Shown in pieces: positions 17,164-25,719 of a stretch of DNA of 49,579 nt. Numbering within the stretch: the stretch's first letter is position 1; each line of letters begins with the position of its first letter. Position numbers and translations under genes: made by a program. Location: the NCBI GenBank assembly GCA_015062545.1, contig SUUL01000001.1:160375-209953 (forward strand), written 5' to 3'. The notes below the pieces were generated by a model. It was not told where the DNA came from, ran no database searches, and was given only the letters and a program-made list of their open reading frames with translations. This DNA is from Alphaproteobacteria bacterium (GTDB lineage Bacteria; Pseudomonadota; Alphaproteobacteria; Rs-D84).

Positions 17164-19586
17164 TAGAGTGGGACAGATTTTTTGATTATTTTGCCGGCAG
17201 TGGTTTTGTCGTGTCTTTGGCTGTTATAGTGATAGCAGTGCTGTTTTTGTTTGTTTTTATGTTAATTTATGTACCAACATTAACAAAGAAAATTTTTCCT
17301 CGTTTCGGTTATGCCAGATATTCTGCTTATTTACCTTTCAAAAGTGTGCAGAAAAATAACTCTATGCAACTGACCAGTGGGGGATTGGTGCGCGTATATA
17401 GGGTTGCAGGGGTGCAAACCAGTATGCAAGATGAACAAACCAAGGCAAAATTCTTGGATTTAAGAACGCATTTGTTTAATCAGATAAATGACCCTTATGC
17501 GATTTTGCGTTTTTATACAATCCGTGATGCGGCAGATGAAAATACAGATTATGAATTTGGACAACCTGTGTTGCAGCGTATATATGACAAGTGGCAAAGT
17601 CAGGGATTGAAGATTTTCTTGAACAATTTCTATATAGTTTTGTCTGTTTATGGCCCAGATGCACAGGCGAAATTGGATCAATATGGTAATTATATAGAAT
17701 CTATATTGGCGGCATATAAACCGCAATTATTGAAAAACGATTCAAAAGATAATATGGCACGTTTCTTGGGAAGAATATTGTCGCCAATAACCAAGCCTGC
17801 ACCAAAGTATGCGGATGATAATATCGCAAATATGGTTACTGTTGACGATGTTGAATTTATGAAAGATGGAATCGTTAGATATTCCAGTGGGGCGCAACAG
17901 TCATTTGCAGCAATGTTGTCTTTTAAGACCGCACCAGATTATTTAGATGAAGAATTTTTTGATACAGTATCCACAATTCAGACAGAAATGATTTGTATGA
18001 ATGCTTTTCGAATTATGGGCGCATCAGATGTCGAGAGCACAATCAGACAACGCAGGGCAACCGCAGATGAAAAGAAGGCTTCGACTGAAGAACAGATTTC
18101 TGTGATGCAGACCGCAATGGATGAAAATATTTCAGGAAATCAGACATTGGTTAATTATTATCCGTTGTTTGTTTTGTTTGGTGCAACACGCGATGATTTG
18201 CAAAAATCAATAGATGAATTCAAAAAAATAGCTGCTTCATTTGGGGTGCCGCCGATTGTTGAAACATTTGCATCCAAGGTTTCTTGGTTTGCACAAATCC
18301 CAGGGTTTGATGTTTTTCCACGTACTTTCAAAATGTTATCTAGGACGGCGGCAATCAGTATTACAATGTCGTCACAGCCACGTGGTGTTGAAAATTCTGA
18401 CTGGGGGCCGGGGCCACTGGTTGTTTTCCCAACAGCGCAAGGTACACCATATCAATTCCAATTCCATGTTTCTGATAAACCGGTTGCGGTGGGACATACC
18501 ATGACAATCGGGCCAACAGGTGGTGGTAAAACAACATTGTTCTCGTTCTTAATCGCGCAAAGTTTAAGACATAAAAAACTGAAAGCGTTCTTCTTTGATA
18601 GAAACAAGGGGGCGGAAATCTTTACTTTGGCCGTTGGTGGTAAATATGTCACTATGCAAGGAAAAGAAAAAAAAGAAGATGCGATAGAACAAAGTTTCTT
18701 GGCGCGTTTGAATCCGTTGAAAATGCCAGACAGTGCGGCAAATCGTGCGTTCTTGCGCCGTTGGTTTGCGATTATTTCTGGACAGACAGATACACAATCT
18801 GCGGATGAAATCGCGCGTGCAGTGTCTGTTAATTTTGACTATTTGTCAGACAAGGACAGATTATTGAAAAACCTGTGGGAGAGCTGTTTTTCATCAAATG
18901 GTAATATGCGCCCCGCACTTAAAAAGTGGGTTGATCCTTTACAATATGGTGACATGTTTAATGATGTATCTGATACTTTGGATTTACATTCCAGACTGAC
19001 GACATTTGATTTTACAGATATTTTACAAGACGAGGTTTTATCACCAGCGGTTATTTCTTATATATTACACAGGATTAATAATATAACCGTGTCGGGTGGA
19101 AATCCATCACTGATTATGATTGACGAAACGGCACCAATGTTGGAAAACAAAATGTTCCGTGATAATTTTATCGCAGGATTGCAAGAGGGGCGTAAAAATC
19201 GTCAGGCATATATGGTGGCGTTCCAACGTGCAAATGTGTTGGATAAATTGGGGATTGGGGATGTTGTGCGTGGACAAGCACAAACGGTATTGTTTTTCCG
19301 TAATCCGGCGGCTGATGCCAAGGATTATGCAAACTGGAATTTGAATCCGTTGGAAATGGCGTTTATACAAGGCAAGGCGTATCCAAACCTGAAGCGTGCA
19401 GTGTTGTTGTCGCGACCTGTTAATGGGGAATCTGTGATTTTGAATACAGAATTAGGCGGATTAGGAAATATGTTACGGCTGTTTGAATCTGGGCGTTCTT
19501 CGGTGTTGTTGGCAGAAGAACTGTACAGTATGTACGGAACAGAGTTTGTTGATCAGTATTTGAAAAAGCAGGGCGCATTAGATTAA
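17160..19586 (+). CDS. virB4: Type IV secretion ATPase VirB4
   Basis: 808-aa VirB4/TraC-type ATPase that powers assembly or substrate transfer at the inner membrane. The N-terminal hydrophobic segment (residues ~12-40) is followed by the CagE/VirB4 domain and the ATPase domain. Walker A is GPTGGGKTT (451-459) and Walker B is LIMIDE (651-656). A later QEGRKNRQAYMVAFQ stretch is typical. Its length equals rickettsial VirB4. virB6, which follows virB4 in Rickettsiales, is not next; a secreted zinc-motif protein takes that place. Confidence 0.94.
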   Translation: MIEWDRFFDYFAGSGFVVSLAVIVIAVLFLFVFMLIYVPTLTKKIFPRFGYARYSAYLPFKSVQKNNSMQLTSGGLVRVYRVAGVQTSMQDEQTKAKFLDLRTHLFNQINDPYAILRFYTIRDAADENTDYEFGQPVLQRIYDKWQSQGLKIFLNNFYIVLSVYGPDAQAKLDQYGNYIESILAAYKPQLLKNDSKDNMARFLGRILSPITKPAPKYADDNIANMVTVDDVEFMKDGIVRYSSGAQQSFAAMLSFKTAPDYLDEEFFDTVSTIQTEMICMNAFRIMGASDVESTIRQRRATADEKKASTEEQISVMQTAMDENISGNQTLVNYYPLFVLFGATRDDLQKSIDEFKKIAASFGVPPIVETFASKVSWFAQIPGFDVFPRTFKMLSRTAAISITMSSQPRGVENSDWGPGPLVVFPTAQGTPYQFQFHVSDKPVAVGHTMTIGPTGGGKTTLFSFLIAQSLRHKKLKAFFFDRNKGAEIFTLAVGGKYVTMQGKEKKEDAIEQSFLARLNPLKMPDSAANRAFLRRWFAIISGQTDTQSADEIARAVSVNFDYLSDKDRLLKNLWESCFSSNGNMRPALKKWVDPLQYGDMFNDVSDTLDLHSRLTTFDFTDILQDEVLSPAVISYILHRINNITVSGGNPSLIMIDETAPMLENKMFRDNFIAGLQEGRKNRQAYMVAFQRANVLDKLGIGDVVRGQAQTVLFFRNPAADAKDYANWNLNPLEMAFIQGKAYPNLKRAVLLSRPVNGESVILNTELGGLGNMLRLFESGRSSVLLAEELYSMYGTEFVDQYLKKQGALD

Positions 19587-19612
19587 TACTGTCGTTATAG
19601 TATCAAAGATAA

Positions 19613-20227
19613 ATGAAAAAGTTTCTGTTCTGGATTTTTTGCGTAATGTCTTTTTATCCTGTTTGGGCGGATGAGTGTTTGCAATACAAGATAACCCCAA
19701 AGGTGTCTTTGGATGTGCCAAATGCAAGTATTAATGTTTCGCGACCCACAGAAAAAATGAGTTTTTGGCATGGTAATGTGTTGGCGACTTTGGTGGATAA
19801 TTATGAATTAATTACAGATATGAAAAATGTTGATGGCGGTACGTGTGTGTGGCTAAAAAAGGTAAAAGCGCAAGTTGGATATAAAGATTTTTTAGTACAT
19901 ATAGATGCCAGACATACACCAGAATCATGCGGGTATAATGCAATCTTGAATCATGAAAAAAAACATATTGCTGCATATATGTCTGTCATGGATGATATGA
20001 AAAAAGATATCAAGGTGGCAATAGCAGATGCAGCTGATTTTGTTATGCCTGTATTTGTGCCATACGGTGGTAATTTTGCAAAGGTTATTGATGGTATGAA
20101 TATGGAATTACGTGCCCATCCGAATTTAATACTGATGAAACAAAGAATTCAAGCCGCACAGGAAATACGTAATAATCAAATTGATATTTATGAATCTGGG
20201 GCAGATTTAACAAATTGCGTAAAATAA
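19613..20227 (+). CDS. Secreted protein with HEKKH motif (putative zinc peptidase, DUF922-like)
   Basis: 204-aa protein with a clear signal peptide (MKKFLFWIFCVMSFYPVWADE). The mature part contains NHEKKHIAAY, giving His114-Glu115-x2-His118, the HExxH arrangement of zincins. Several cysteines could form disulfides in the periplasm. Overall form resembles the DUF922 family of predicted zinc proteases, but I am not certain of the family. It lies 26 bases after virB4 and may belong to that transcript, which would suit a periplasmic helper of the secretion apparatus. The third zinc ligand is not identified. Confidence 0.55.
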   Translation: MKKFLFWIFCVMSFYPVWADECLQYKITPKVSLDVPNASINVSRPTEKMSFWHGNVLATLVDNYELITDMKNVDGGTCVWLKKVKAQVGYKDFLVHIDARHTPESCGYNAILNHEKKHIAAYMSVMDDMKKDIKVAIADAADFVMPVFVPYGGNFAKVIDGMNMELRAHPNLILMKQRIQAAQEIRNNQIDIYESGADLTNCVK

Positions 20228-20289
20228 ATGGTTGATTTTCTAGGCTTTTTATTACTATGATGTATTGTAGTTAATAAAAAGGAACGCGT

Positions 20290-21177
20290 ATGAAAGGTAT
20301 TATTTTAGCAGGGGGCAGTGGCACCCGTCTTTATCCGCTTACAAAAATAACTTCTAAACAATTATTACCTGTGTATGACAAGCCGATGATTTATTATCCG
20401 CTGTCAACATTAATGCTGTTTGGAATTCGTGATATTTTGATTATATCAACACCACAAGACACACCAAATATTGAAAAACTGTTCGGTGATGGATCAAAAA
20501 TAGGGCTGAATATTCAATATGCTGTTCAGCAAGAACCAAAAGGTATTGCCCAAGCGTTTACCATTGGGGCGGATTTTATCGGCGAAGATGATGTATGTTT
20601 AATCTTGGGCGATAATATCTTTTATATGGGCGGACAATTATCAGACTTTCGCAAAGAGGTTGAGAAAAACAAAGGAAAATGCGCAACAATATTTGCGTAT
20701 CATGTATCTGACCCTGAAAGATTTGGTGTGGTGGAATTTGATAAAAATCGGAAAGCTGTATCCATAGAAGAAAAACCAAAACAACCAAAATCTAATTATG
20801 CATCCGTTGGGTTGTATTTCTATCCAGGCGATGTCGTTGCCAAAGCCAAGGCTTTGACACCATCTGCGCGTGGGGAATTGGAAATTACAGATTTGAATAA
20901 TCAATATTTACAAGAAGGGCGCATGTCTGTTATGCCAATGCAACGTGGAAACGCGTGGTTGGATGCAGGTACACCAGACAGCTTGATGGAATCTGGTCAA
21001 TTTGTGCAAATTATTGAACAAAGACAAGGGCTGAAAATTGCGTGCATTGAAGAAATTGCATATAAACGCGGCTTTATCAATGATGAGCAAATGTTGACGT
21101 TGATAAATGAATTAAATGCAGGTAAATATAAAGACTATTTGCAAAAAGTGTACGAGGAAAAACATGAACTTTATTAA
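20290..21177 (+). CDS. rfbA: Glucose-1-phosphate thymidylyltransferase
   Basis: Makes dTDP-glucose from dTTP and glucose-1-phosphate, the first step of dTDP-L-rhamnose synthesis. 295 aa, normal length. The nucleotidyltransferase signature GGSGTRLYPLT is at the N-terminus, and LILGDNIFYMGG and WLDAGTPDSLMESGQFV are typical of RmlA. A plain ribosome site (AAAGGAACG) precedes the ATG. It is the first gene of a four-gene overlapping operon in the order A-C-D-B. Confidence 0.97.
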   Translation: MKGIILAGGSGTRLYPLTKITSKQLLPVYDKPMIYYPLSTLMLFGIRDILIISTPQDTPNIEKLFGDGSKIGLNIQYAVQQEPKGIAQAFTIGADFIGEDDVCLILGDNIFYMGGQLSDFRKEVEKNKGKCATIFAYHVSDPERFGVVEFDKNRKAVSIEEKPKQPKSNYASVGLYFYPGDVVAKAKALTPSARGELEITDLNNQYLQEGRMSVMPMQRGNAWLDAGTPDSLMESGQFVQIIEQRQGLKIACIEEIAYKRGFINDEQMLTLINELNAGKYKDYLQKVYEEKHELY

Positions 21178-21715
21178 AACAGAACTTGACGGTGTTGTTA
21201 TCGTAGAACCGCGCGTGTTTGAGGATGCACGTGGATATTTCTTTGAGAGTTATAACGAAGCAGAATTTGTCGCAAATGGTATCACGAACAAGTTTGTGCA
21301 AGATAACCAATCAAAGTCTTCTTATGGGGTGGTGCGTGGATTACATTGTCAGTTGGGAGAACATGCACAGGCAAAATTGGTTCGGGTTTTGCAAGGCAAG
21401 GTTTTAGATGTCGCAGTTGATATCAGACCTGGGTCGCCAACGTTCGGTAAACATGTGGCGGTGGAATTGTCTGATGAAAATAAACGTCAGTTGTTTATTC
21501 CACGTGGTTTCTTGCATGGCTTTTCAGTTTTATCAGATGAAGCGGTTTTTGCGTATAAGTGTGATAACTTGTACTGTAAAGATGCAGAATTTGGTATCAG
21601 GTTTGATGATCCGGAAATCGGGATAGATTGGAAAGTGCCGGCAGATAAAGTGATAACTTCGGATAAAGACAGAATTGCAAAAGGATTGAAAGATGTACCT
21701 AATAACAGGGGCTAA
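21164..21715 (+). CDS. rfbC: dTDP-4-dehydrorhamnose 3,5-epimerase
   Basis: Epimerises dTDP-4-keto-6-deoxyglucose at C3 and C5. 183 aa from the ATG at 21164, chosen because GAGG lies just upstream and MNFIKTELDGVVIVEP is the family N-terminus. Catalytic-site stretches are VRGLHCQLG and the cupin segment RGFLHGFSVLSDEA. It overlaps rfbA by 14 bases and rfbD by 23. Confidence 0.96.
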   Translation: MNFIKTELDGVVIVEPRVFEDARGYFFESYNEAEFVANGITNKFVQDNQSKSSYGVVRGLHCQLGEHAQAKLVRVLQGKVLDVAVDIRPGSPTFGKHVAVELSDENKRQLFIPRGFLHGFSVLSDEAVFAYKCDNLYCKDAEFGIRFDDPEIGIDWKVPADKVITSDKDRIAKGLKDVPNNRG

Positions 21716-22514
21716 GGGACAGTTGGGAACAGAATTGGCGGCACGTTTGCCAGATGCAATTTGCGCAGATGTTGATGTGTTGGATATTACAGATGCAGAT
21801 GCGGTTGCAAAATTCGTTTCGGAAAATAATGTTGATGTAATTATAAATTGTGCCGCATATACCGCTGTTGACAAGGCAGAAGAAGATGTTGCGTTGGCCA
21901 CAAAAATTAACGTTGATGGTCCGCGTAATTTGGCAAAGAGTGGGGCAAAAATTATTCATATATCAACAGACTATGTGTTTGATGGTACTGGACATCAGCC
22001 ATATAAGACAGATGATGAAACATGTCCTGTGTCGGTATATGGAAAAACAAAACGCGCAGGTGAAATAGCGGTACTGGAAAACGCAAAATGTGCGGTAATT
22101 ATTCGTACGGCATGGTTGTATTCTGCACACGGAAACAATTTCGTTAAAACAATGCGCAGACTGGGGGCAGAAAAAGAATCTTTGAATGTTGTGGCAGATC
22201 AAATCGGCAGCCCAACTTTTGCAGGTGATTTGGCAGATGCGATTGTTGAAATTATTCCACAAATGACAGAACAAAATTCAGGTATATATCATTTTACAAA
22301 CGAAGGTGTTTGTTCTTGGTATGATTTTGCGTCAGAGATTATGGAAATGTCGGGATTGGCGTGTGTGGTTAATCCGATAAAATCATCACAATATCCAACG
22401 CCGGCAAAAAGACCGTTCTATAGCGTTTTGGATAAAGATAAAATTAAACAAGTTTTTGGTATTAATATTAAACATTGGAAAAAAGGTTTGGAAAAATGCA
22501 TAAAACAATTCTAG
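21693..22514 (+). CDS. rfbD: dTDP-4-dehydrorhamnose reductase
   Basis: NAD(P)H-dependent reductase making dTDP-L-rhamnose. 273 aa with an N-terminal Rossmann motif TGAKGQLGTEL, the STDYVFDG segment and the catalytic YGKTK (YxxxK) typical of extended SDR enzymes. The gene overlaps both neighbours, indicating coupled translation. Confidence 0.96.
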   Translation: MYLITGAKGQLGTELAARLPDAICADVDVLDITDADAVAKFVSENNVDVIINCAAYTAVDKAEEDVALATKINVDGPRNLAKSGAKIIHISTDYVFDGTGHQPYKTDDETCPVSVYGKTKRAGEIAVLENAKCAVIIRTAWLYSAHGNNFVKTMRRLGAEKESLNVVADQIGSPTFAGDLADAIVEIIPQMTEQNSGIYHFTNEGVCSWYDFASEIMEMSGLACVVNPIKSSQYPTPAKRPFYSVLDKDKIKQVFGINIKHWKKGLEKCIKQF

Positions 22515-23503
22515 TTACAGGTGGGGCAGGGTTTATTGGTTCTAATTTTGTGCCTTATTTTTGTGAAAAACATCCAGAATACAAAGTTATCAATCTGGAT
22601 AAATTAACGTATGCAGGTAATTTGGATAATTTGCGCGAATGTGAAAGTATGGAAAATTATACTTTTGTTCAAGGGGATATTTGTGATGCAGAACTGATTG
22701 AAAAATTATTTGCAGAAAATGATATTCGTGGCGTAATTCACTTTGCCGCGGAAAGTCATGTGGATAATTCTATCAAAGGGCCACGTGCGTTTATAAATAC
22801 AAATATCGTGGGGACGTTCAATTTGCTGGATGCGGCGCGCAAGCACTGGATGGATGCGCCAGGCAAGGTTAAGGCGGGGTATGAAGATTGTCGTTTCCAT
22901 CATATTTCAACAGACGAAGTGTATGGCGCGTTGGGCGAAACAGGTATGTTCCGCGAAGATACACCTTATGCACCAAACAGTCCTTATTCTGCATCCAAGG
23001 CATCTTCTGATTTCTTGGTGCGCGCGTATCATCATACGTTTGGTATGAATGTAACAACATCAAACTGTTCAAATAACTATGGGCCAAAACAACATAACGA
23101 AAAACTGATTCCGCATATTATCAGCAAGGCTTTATCGTTGCAGCCATTACCAATTTATGGCAAGGGTGAAAATGTGCGCGATTGGCTGTATGTGTTGGAT
23201 CACTGCAAGGCGATAGATTTGATTTTTCATACCGGACGCAGCGGTGAAACATACAATATTGGTGGACGTAATGAACGCAACAATATTACAATCGTAAAAA
23301 CAATATGCGCAATATTGGATGAAAAACAACCACGCGCGGATGGCAAAAAATACGAAGATTTAATTACTTTTGTTGCCGATCGTGCCGGGCATGATTTCAG
23401 ATATGCAATCGATGCAACCAAGTTGGAAAATGAACTGGGGTGGAAAGCAGACGAAACGTTTGATACGGGTATCGTCAAAACTGTTGAGTGGTATCTGAAA
23501 TAA
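22496..23503 (+). CDS. rfbB: dTDP-glucose 4,6-dehydratase
   Basis: Second enzyme of the rhamnose pathway, oxidising and dehydrating dTDP-glucose. 335 aa from the ATG at 22496 (MHKTILVTGGAGFIG), which gives the standard N-terminus; another ATG lies seven codons upstream. The NAD-binding GGAGFIGSNFV, HFAAESHVDNSI, STDEVYG and YSASKASSD (YxxxK) motifs are intact. It ends the operon and is followed by a strong terminator. Confidence 0.97.
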   Translation: MHKTILVTGGAGFIGSNFVPYFCEKHPEYKVINLDKLTYAGNLDNLRECESMENYTFVQGDICDAELIEKLFAENDIRGVIHFAAESHVDNSIKGPRAFINTNIVGTFNLLDAARKHWMDAPGKVKAGYEDCRFHHISTDEVYGALGETGMFREDTPYAPNSPYSASKASSDFLVRAYHHTFGMNVTTSNCSNNYGPKQHNEKLIPHIISKALSLQPLPIYGKGENVRDWLYVLDHCKAIDLIFHTGRSGETYNIGGRNERNNITIVKTICAILDEKQPRADGKKYEDLITFVADRAGHDFRYAIDATKLENELGWKADETFDTGIVKTVEWYLK

Positions 23504-23508
23504 TCTTA

Positions 23509-23536
23509 TAAAAAAAGCCCCAAACGGGGCTTTTTA
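23509..23536. terminator. Bidirectional terminator after rfb operon
   Basis: GCCCC (23517-23521) / GGGGC (23526-23530), loop AAAC, with A and T runs on either side extending the stem. It serves rfbB and the convergent outer-membrane protein gene. Confidence 0.9.
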
Positions 23537-23537
23537 T

Positions 23538-24125
23538 TTAGAATATATATCGCGCGCCAACCGAAAATTCAGACATTGTATTAATCAAAACATCGTTTAT
23601 GGGGATGTATTGATACTGTAACATCATTGATACATTATCATTTGGGAGGGTGTACATAACACCAATTCCAAAACGTGTGGTTACGTTGTTTTCAGATTCT
23701 GTTGCGGATATTTCTTCAAATGGGGAAATGTATTCATATTTGTTATATACTTTATAATTACCAACACCGAATGAAGTAAAGAAATCAAAATCTTGGTTGA
23801 TTGGGTAATACGCAAAAACATCAAAGCCGTATGCCATGTAATAAATTTCGTGGTTTAGTGCATCAACTGTTGATATGTATTCCAAATCGTTTGCGCTGGA
23901 ATGTGAAAAGAATAATTCAACACCAAAATTTCTGGCGATTCTTGCCCCTGCATTAATTGTTGCGGAATAATATTGATCGTCCAGTTTTGTTTCTACGGTA
24001 TAATCTGCGATATTTAACCCAAAATCTATGCCAACATAAGGACGAAAGTTGTTTGTATTTGTGTAAATTCCCGCAAAAGAAGAAAATGGGAACAATAGTG
24101 AAAATGCAAATAAAAATTTTTTCAT
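23538..24125 (-). CDS. Outer-membrane beta-barrel protein (OmpA/Opa-like porin family)
   Basis: 195-aa protein with a signal peptide (MKKFLFAFSLLFPFSSFAG) and alternating amphipathic strands rich in Tyr and Phe. It ends in VGARYIF with a C-terminal Phe, the signal for BAM-mediated insertion. Its small size suggests an eight-stranded barrel. Specific function cannot be told. It is the last chromosomal gene before the integrated element. Confidence 0.75.
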   Translation of the reverse strand: MKKFLFAFSLLFPFSSFAGIYTNTNNFRPYVGIDFGLNIADYTVETKLDDQYYSATINAGARIARNFGVELFFSHSSANDLEYISTVDALNHEIYYMAYGFDVFAYYPINQDFDFFTSFGVGNYKVYNKYEYISPFEEISATESENNVTTRFGIGVMYTLPNDNVSMMLQYQYIPINDVLINTMSEFSVGARYIF

Positions 24126-24187
24126 AGGATTAGTCCTTGGATGTTAATTGTATTTTATAAAATAATAACTGTTTTTTCAATGCATCT

Positions 24188-24400
24188 ATAACAAAAAATG
24201 CACCACAGGGGTGCATTTCTCGTTAAACTGGTTGCGGGGAGTGGATTTGGTTTCACTCCATCTGCGCAAATCAACCGTTGGTTGACCGGCGTATTCCATC
24301 CGCCTTTTGCTGGCTGTGAACCAACTTTACTCGTTGGTTCAAATCCGCCACAACACACGTATAACAAAAAACGCACCAAAAGGTGCGCCTTTCGTTAAAC
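24188..24400. repeat. Duplicated terminator/tRNA-end flank beside attL
   Basis: Two copies of a module: a GCACC/GGTGC hairpin, then (C)TCGTTAAAC, then the TGGTTGCGGGG of a tRNA 3' end. The first starts near 24188 and its tRNA part (from 24229) is degenerate; the second starts near 24362 and leads into the exact attL. On the minus strand each reads as tRNA end followed by its terminator. Between them are hairpins TCAACC/GGTTGA and GAACCAA/TTGGTTC, the latter beside a plus-strand copy of the tRNA T-arm. It looks like relics of earlier tRNA copies or insertions. Confidence 0.55.
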
Positions 24401-24437
24401 TGGTTGCGGGGGTTGGATTTGAACCAACGACCTTCAG
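24401..24437 (-). repeat. attL: 37-bp copy of the initiator tRNA 3' end
   Basis: Identical over 37 bases to 33207-33243, the 3' part of the initiator tRNA gene. Identity stops within the anticodon stem. Together the two copies bound the integrated element. The integrase gene starts 1.3 kb inside. Confidence 0.9.
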
Positions 24438-24681
24438 TTAACGGGTCAAATATTTAATAATGTTTAATGTTGTTTAATTTTTCTTGATTTTCTGCGTATT
24501 GTGTCGCATAATAACTTTAACAAGATTTAATAAAAATTGGTAGCAAAATGTGAAAATTTGTGATATTAGTAGCAAATAGGTAGCAAAAAAATATAACGGG
24601 TCATAATAAATTTATTGTGATTTGTGTAAATTTAAGTTGTACGATTTATTCGTATGACTGAATAAAGAAAAGGTGTATTTG
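24438..24681. other. Left end of the element: arm-type sites, no gene
   Basis: AT-rich non-coding stretch with GGTAGCAAAA at 24539-24548 and the 19-base TAGCAAATAGGTAGCAAAA at 24570-24588, repeated near the right end. The repeats probably bind the integrase arm domain. TTTAATGTTGTTTAA-type repeats near 24454-24480 are also present. Confidence 0.6.
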
Positions 24682-25719
24682 ATGACGGAAAATATAAATT
24701 TACCAAAGGTATTTTTTTTATATAATCAAGATGGAAAACCAGCTATTAATGTTCAAGCGGGTGAAAATACTTTATGGCTTAGTCAAAAACAGATAGCGGA
24801 ATTATTTGAAACCAATGTTCCGAATATAAATGAACACATAAAGAATATATACTCTTCTGGAGAATTGGCGGAAAACACGACGATTCGGGATTTCCGAATA
24901 GTCGTAAACCGTGGCTTTCGTGGAGAAGTAGAAGAACCTATTTTGCACTATAACCTAGATATGATAATTGCGGTTGGTTATCGTGTTAATTCTAAAAAAG
25001 CAACACAATTTCGTATATGGGCGACCAAGGTTCTGCATGAATATATTCAAAAGGGGTTTGCGCTGGATGACGAACGTTTTAAGCAGGGAAATAAATTTGA
25101 TAAACAATATTTTAAAGAACTGCGTGAACGTATCAAAGATATTCGTACATCTGAAAAAATGTTGTATCAACAATTAAAAGATATTTATGCTTTATCTGCA
25201 GATTATAATCATGATAAGTTAATGACAATTATGTTTTTTGCCACAGTTCAAAACAAGGTGCATTATGCTATTACGGGGCAAACGTCGGCAGAATTAATAA
25301 AAAGTCGTGCAGATTCCACTAAAGAACACATGAATTTACAAACATGGGATAATATGGCAAAGGGTGATATTACAAAATCAGATATTGCTATTGCGAAGAA
25401 TTATTTGACTGCACCAGAATTAGAAGAGTTAAAATATATTATAAATATGTTCTTGGATTTTGCAGAACATAAGGCGAATGCAGAAGAACCTATATTTATG
25501 AAAGAATGGGAAGAAGAATTAAATTCATTTTTGACATTCAATAAAAAACGGATTTTAACAAATGCTGGCAAGGTATCTCGTATAGAAGCTTTGCGACACG
25601 CCAGTGCGGAATATGTAAAGTATAAATTACGTATAAAACAGGAAGAAAAAAACATTGCTGTTGAAGAATACAAATCTGACATCAAGGAATTGGAAAAACT
25701 GTTAAAAAATGGCAACTAA
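24682..25719 (+). CDS. RhuM-family protein
   Basis: 345-aa member of the RhuM family, named from a Salmonella pathogenicity-island gene and common on mobile elements and next to restriction systems; molecular role unsettled. The N-terminal part (NTLWLSQKQIAELFETNVPNINEHI) is a helix-turn-helix-like segment and GYRVNSKKATQFRIWATKVL is the family signature. The C-terminal half is mostly helical and charged, with a predicted coiled coil. I start at the ATG at 24682, eight bases after AAAGG; a GTG lies three codons earlier. The stop overlaps the integrase start by 11 bases. Confidence 0.85.
   Translation: MTENINLPKVFFLYNQDGKPAINVQAGENTLWLSQKQIAELFETNVPNINEHIKNIYSSGELAENTTIRDFRIVVNRGFRGEVEEPILHYNLDMIIAVGYRVNSKKATQFRIWATKVLHEYIQKGFALDDERFKQGNKFDKQYFKELRERIKDIRTSEKMLYQQLKDIYALSADYNHDKLMTIMFFATVQNKVHYAITGQTSAELIKSRADSTKEHMNLQTWDNMAKGDITKSDIAIAKNYLTAPELEELKYIINMFLDFAEHKANAEEPIFMKEWEEELNSFLTFNKKRILTNAGKVSRIEALRHASAEYVKYKLRIKQEEKNIAVEEYKSDIKELEKLLKNGN

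Noticed and set aside
24155-24398. Short frames on both strands next to attL
   Set aside because: They are translations of tRNA-end relics (FEPT-type residues) and hairpins, with no ribosome site.
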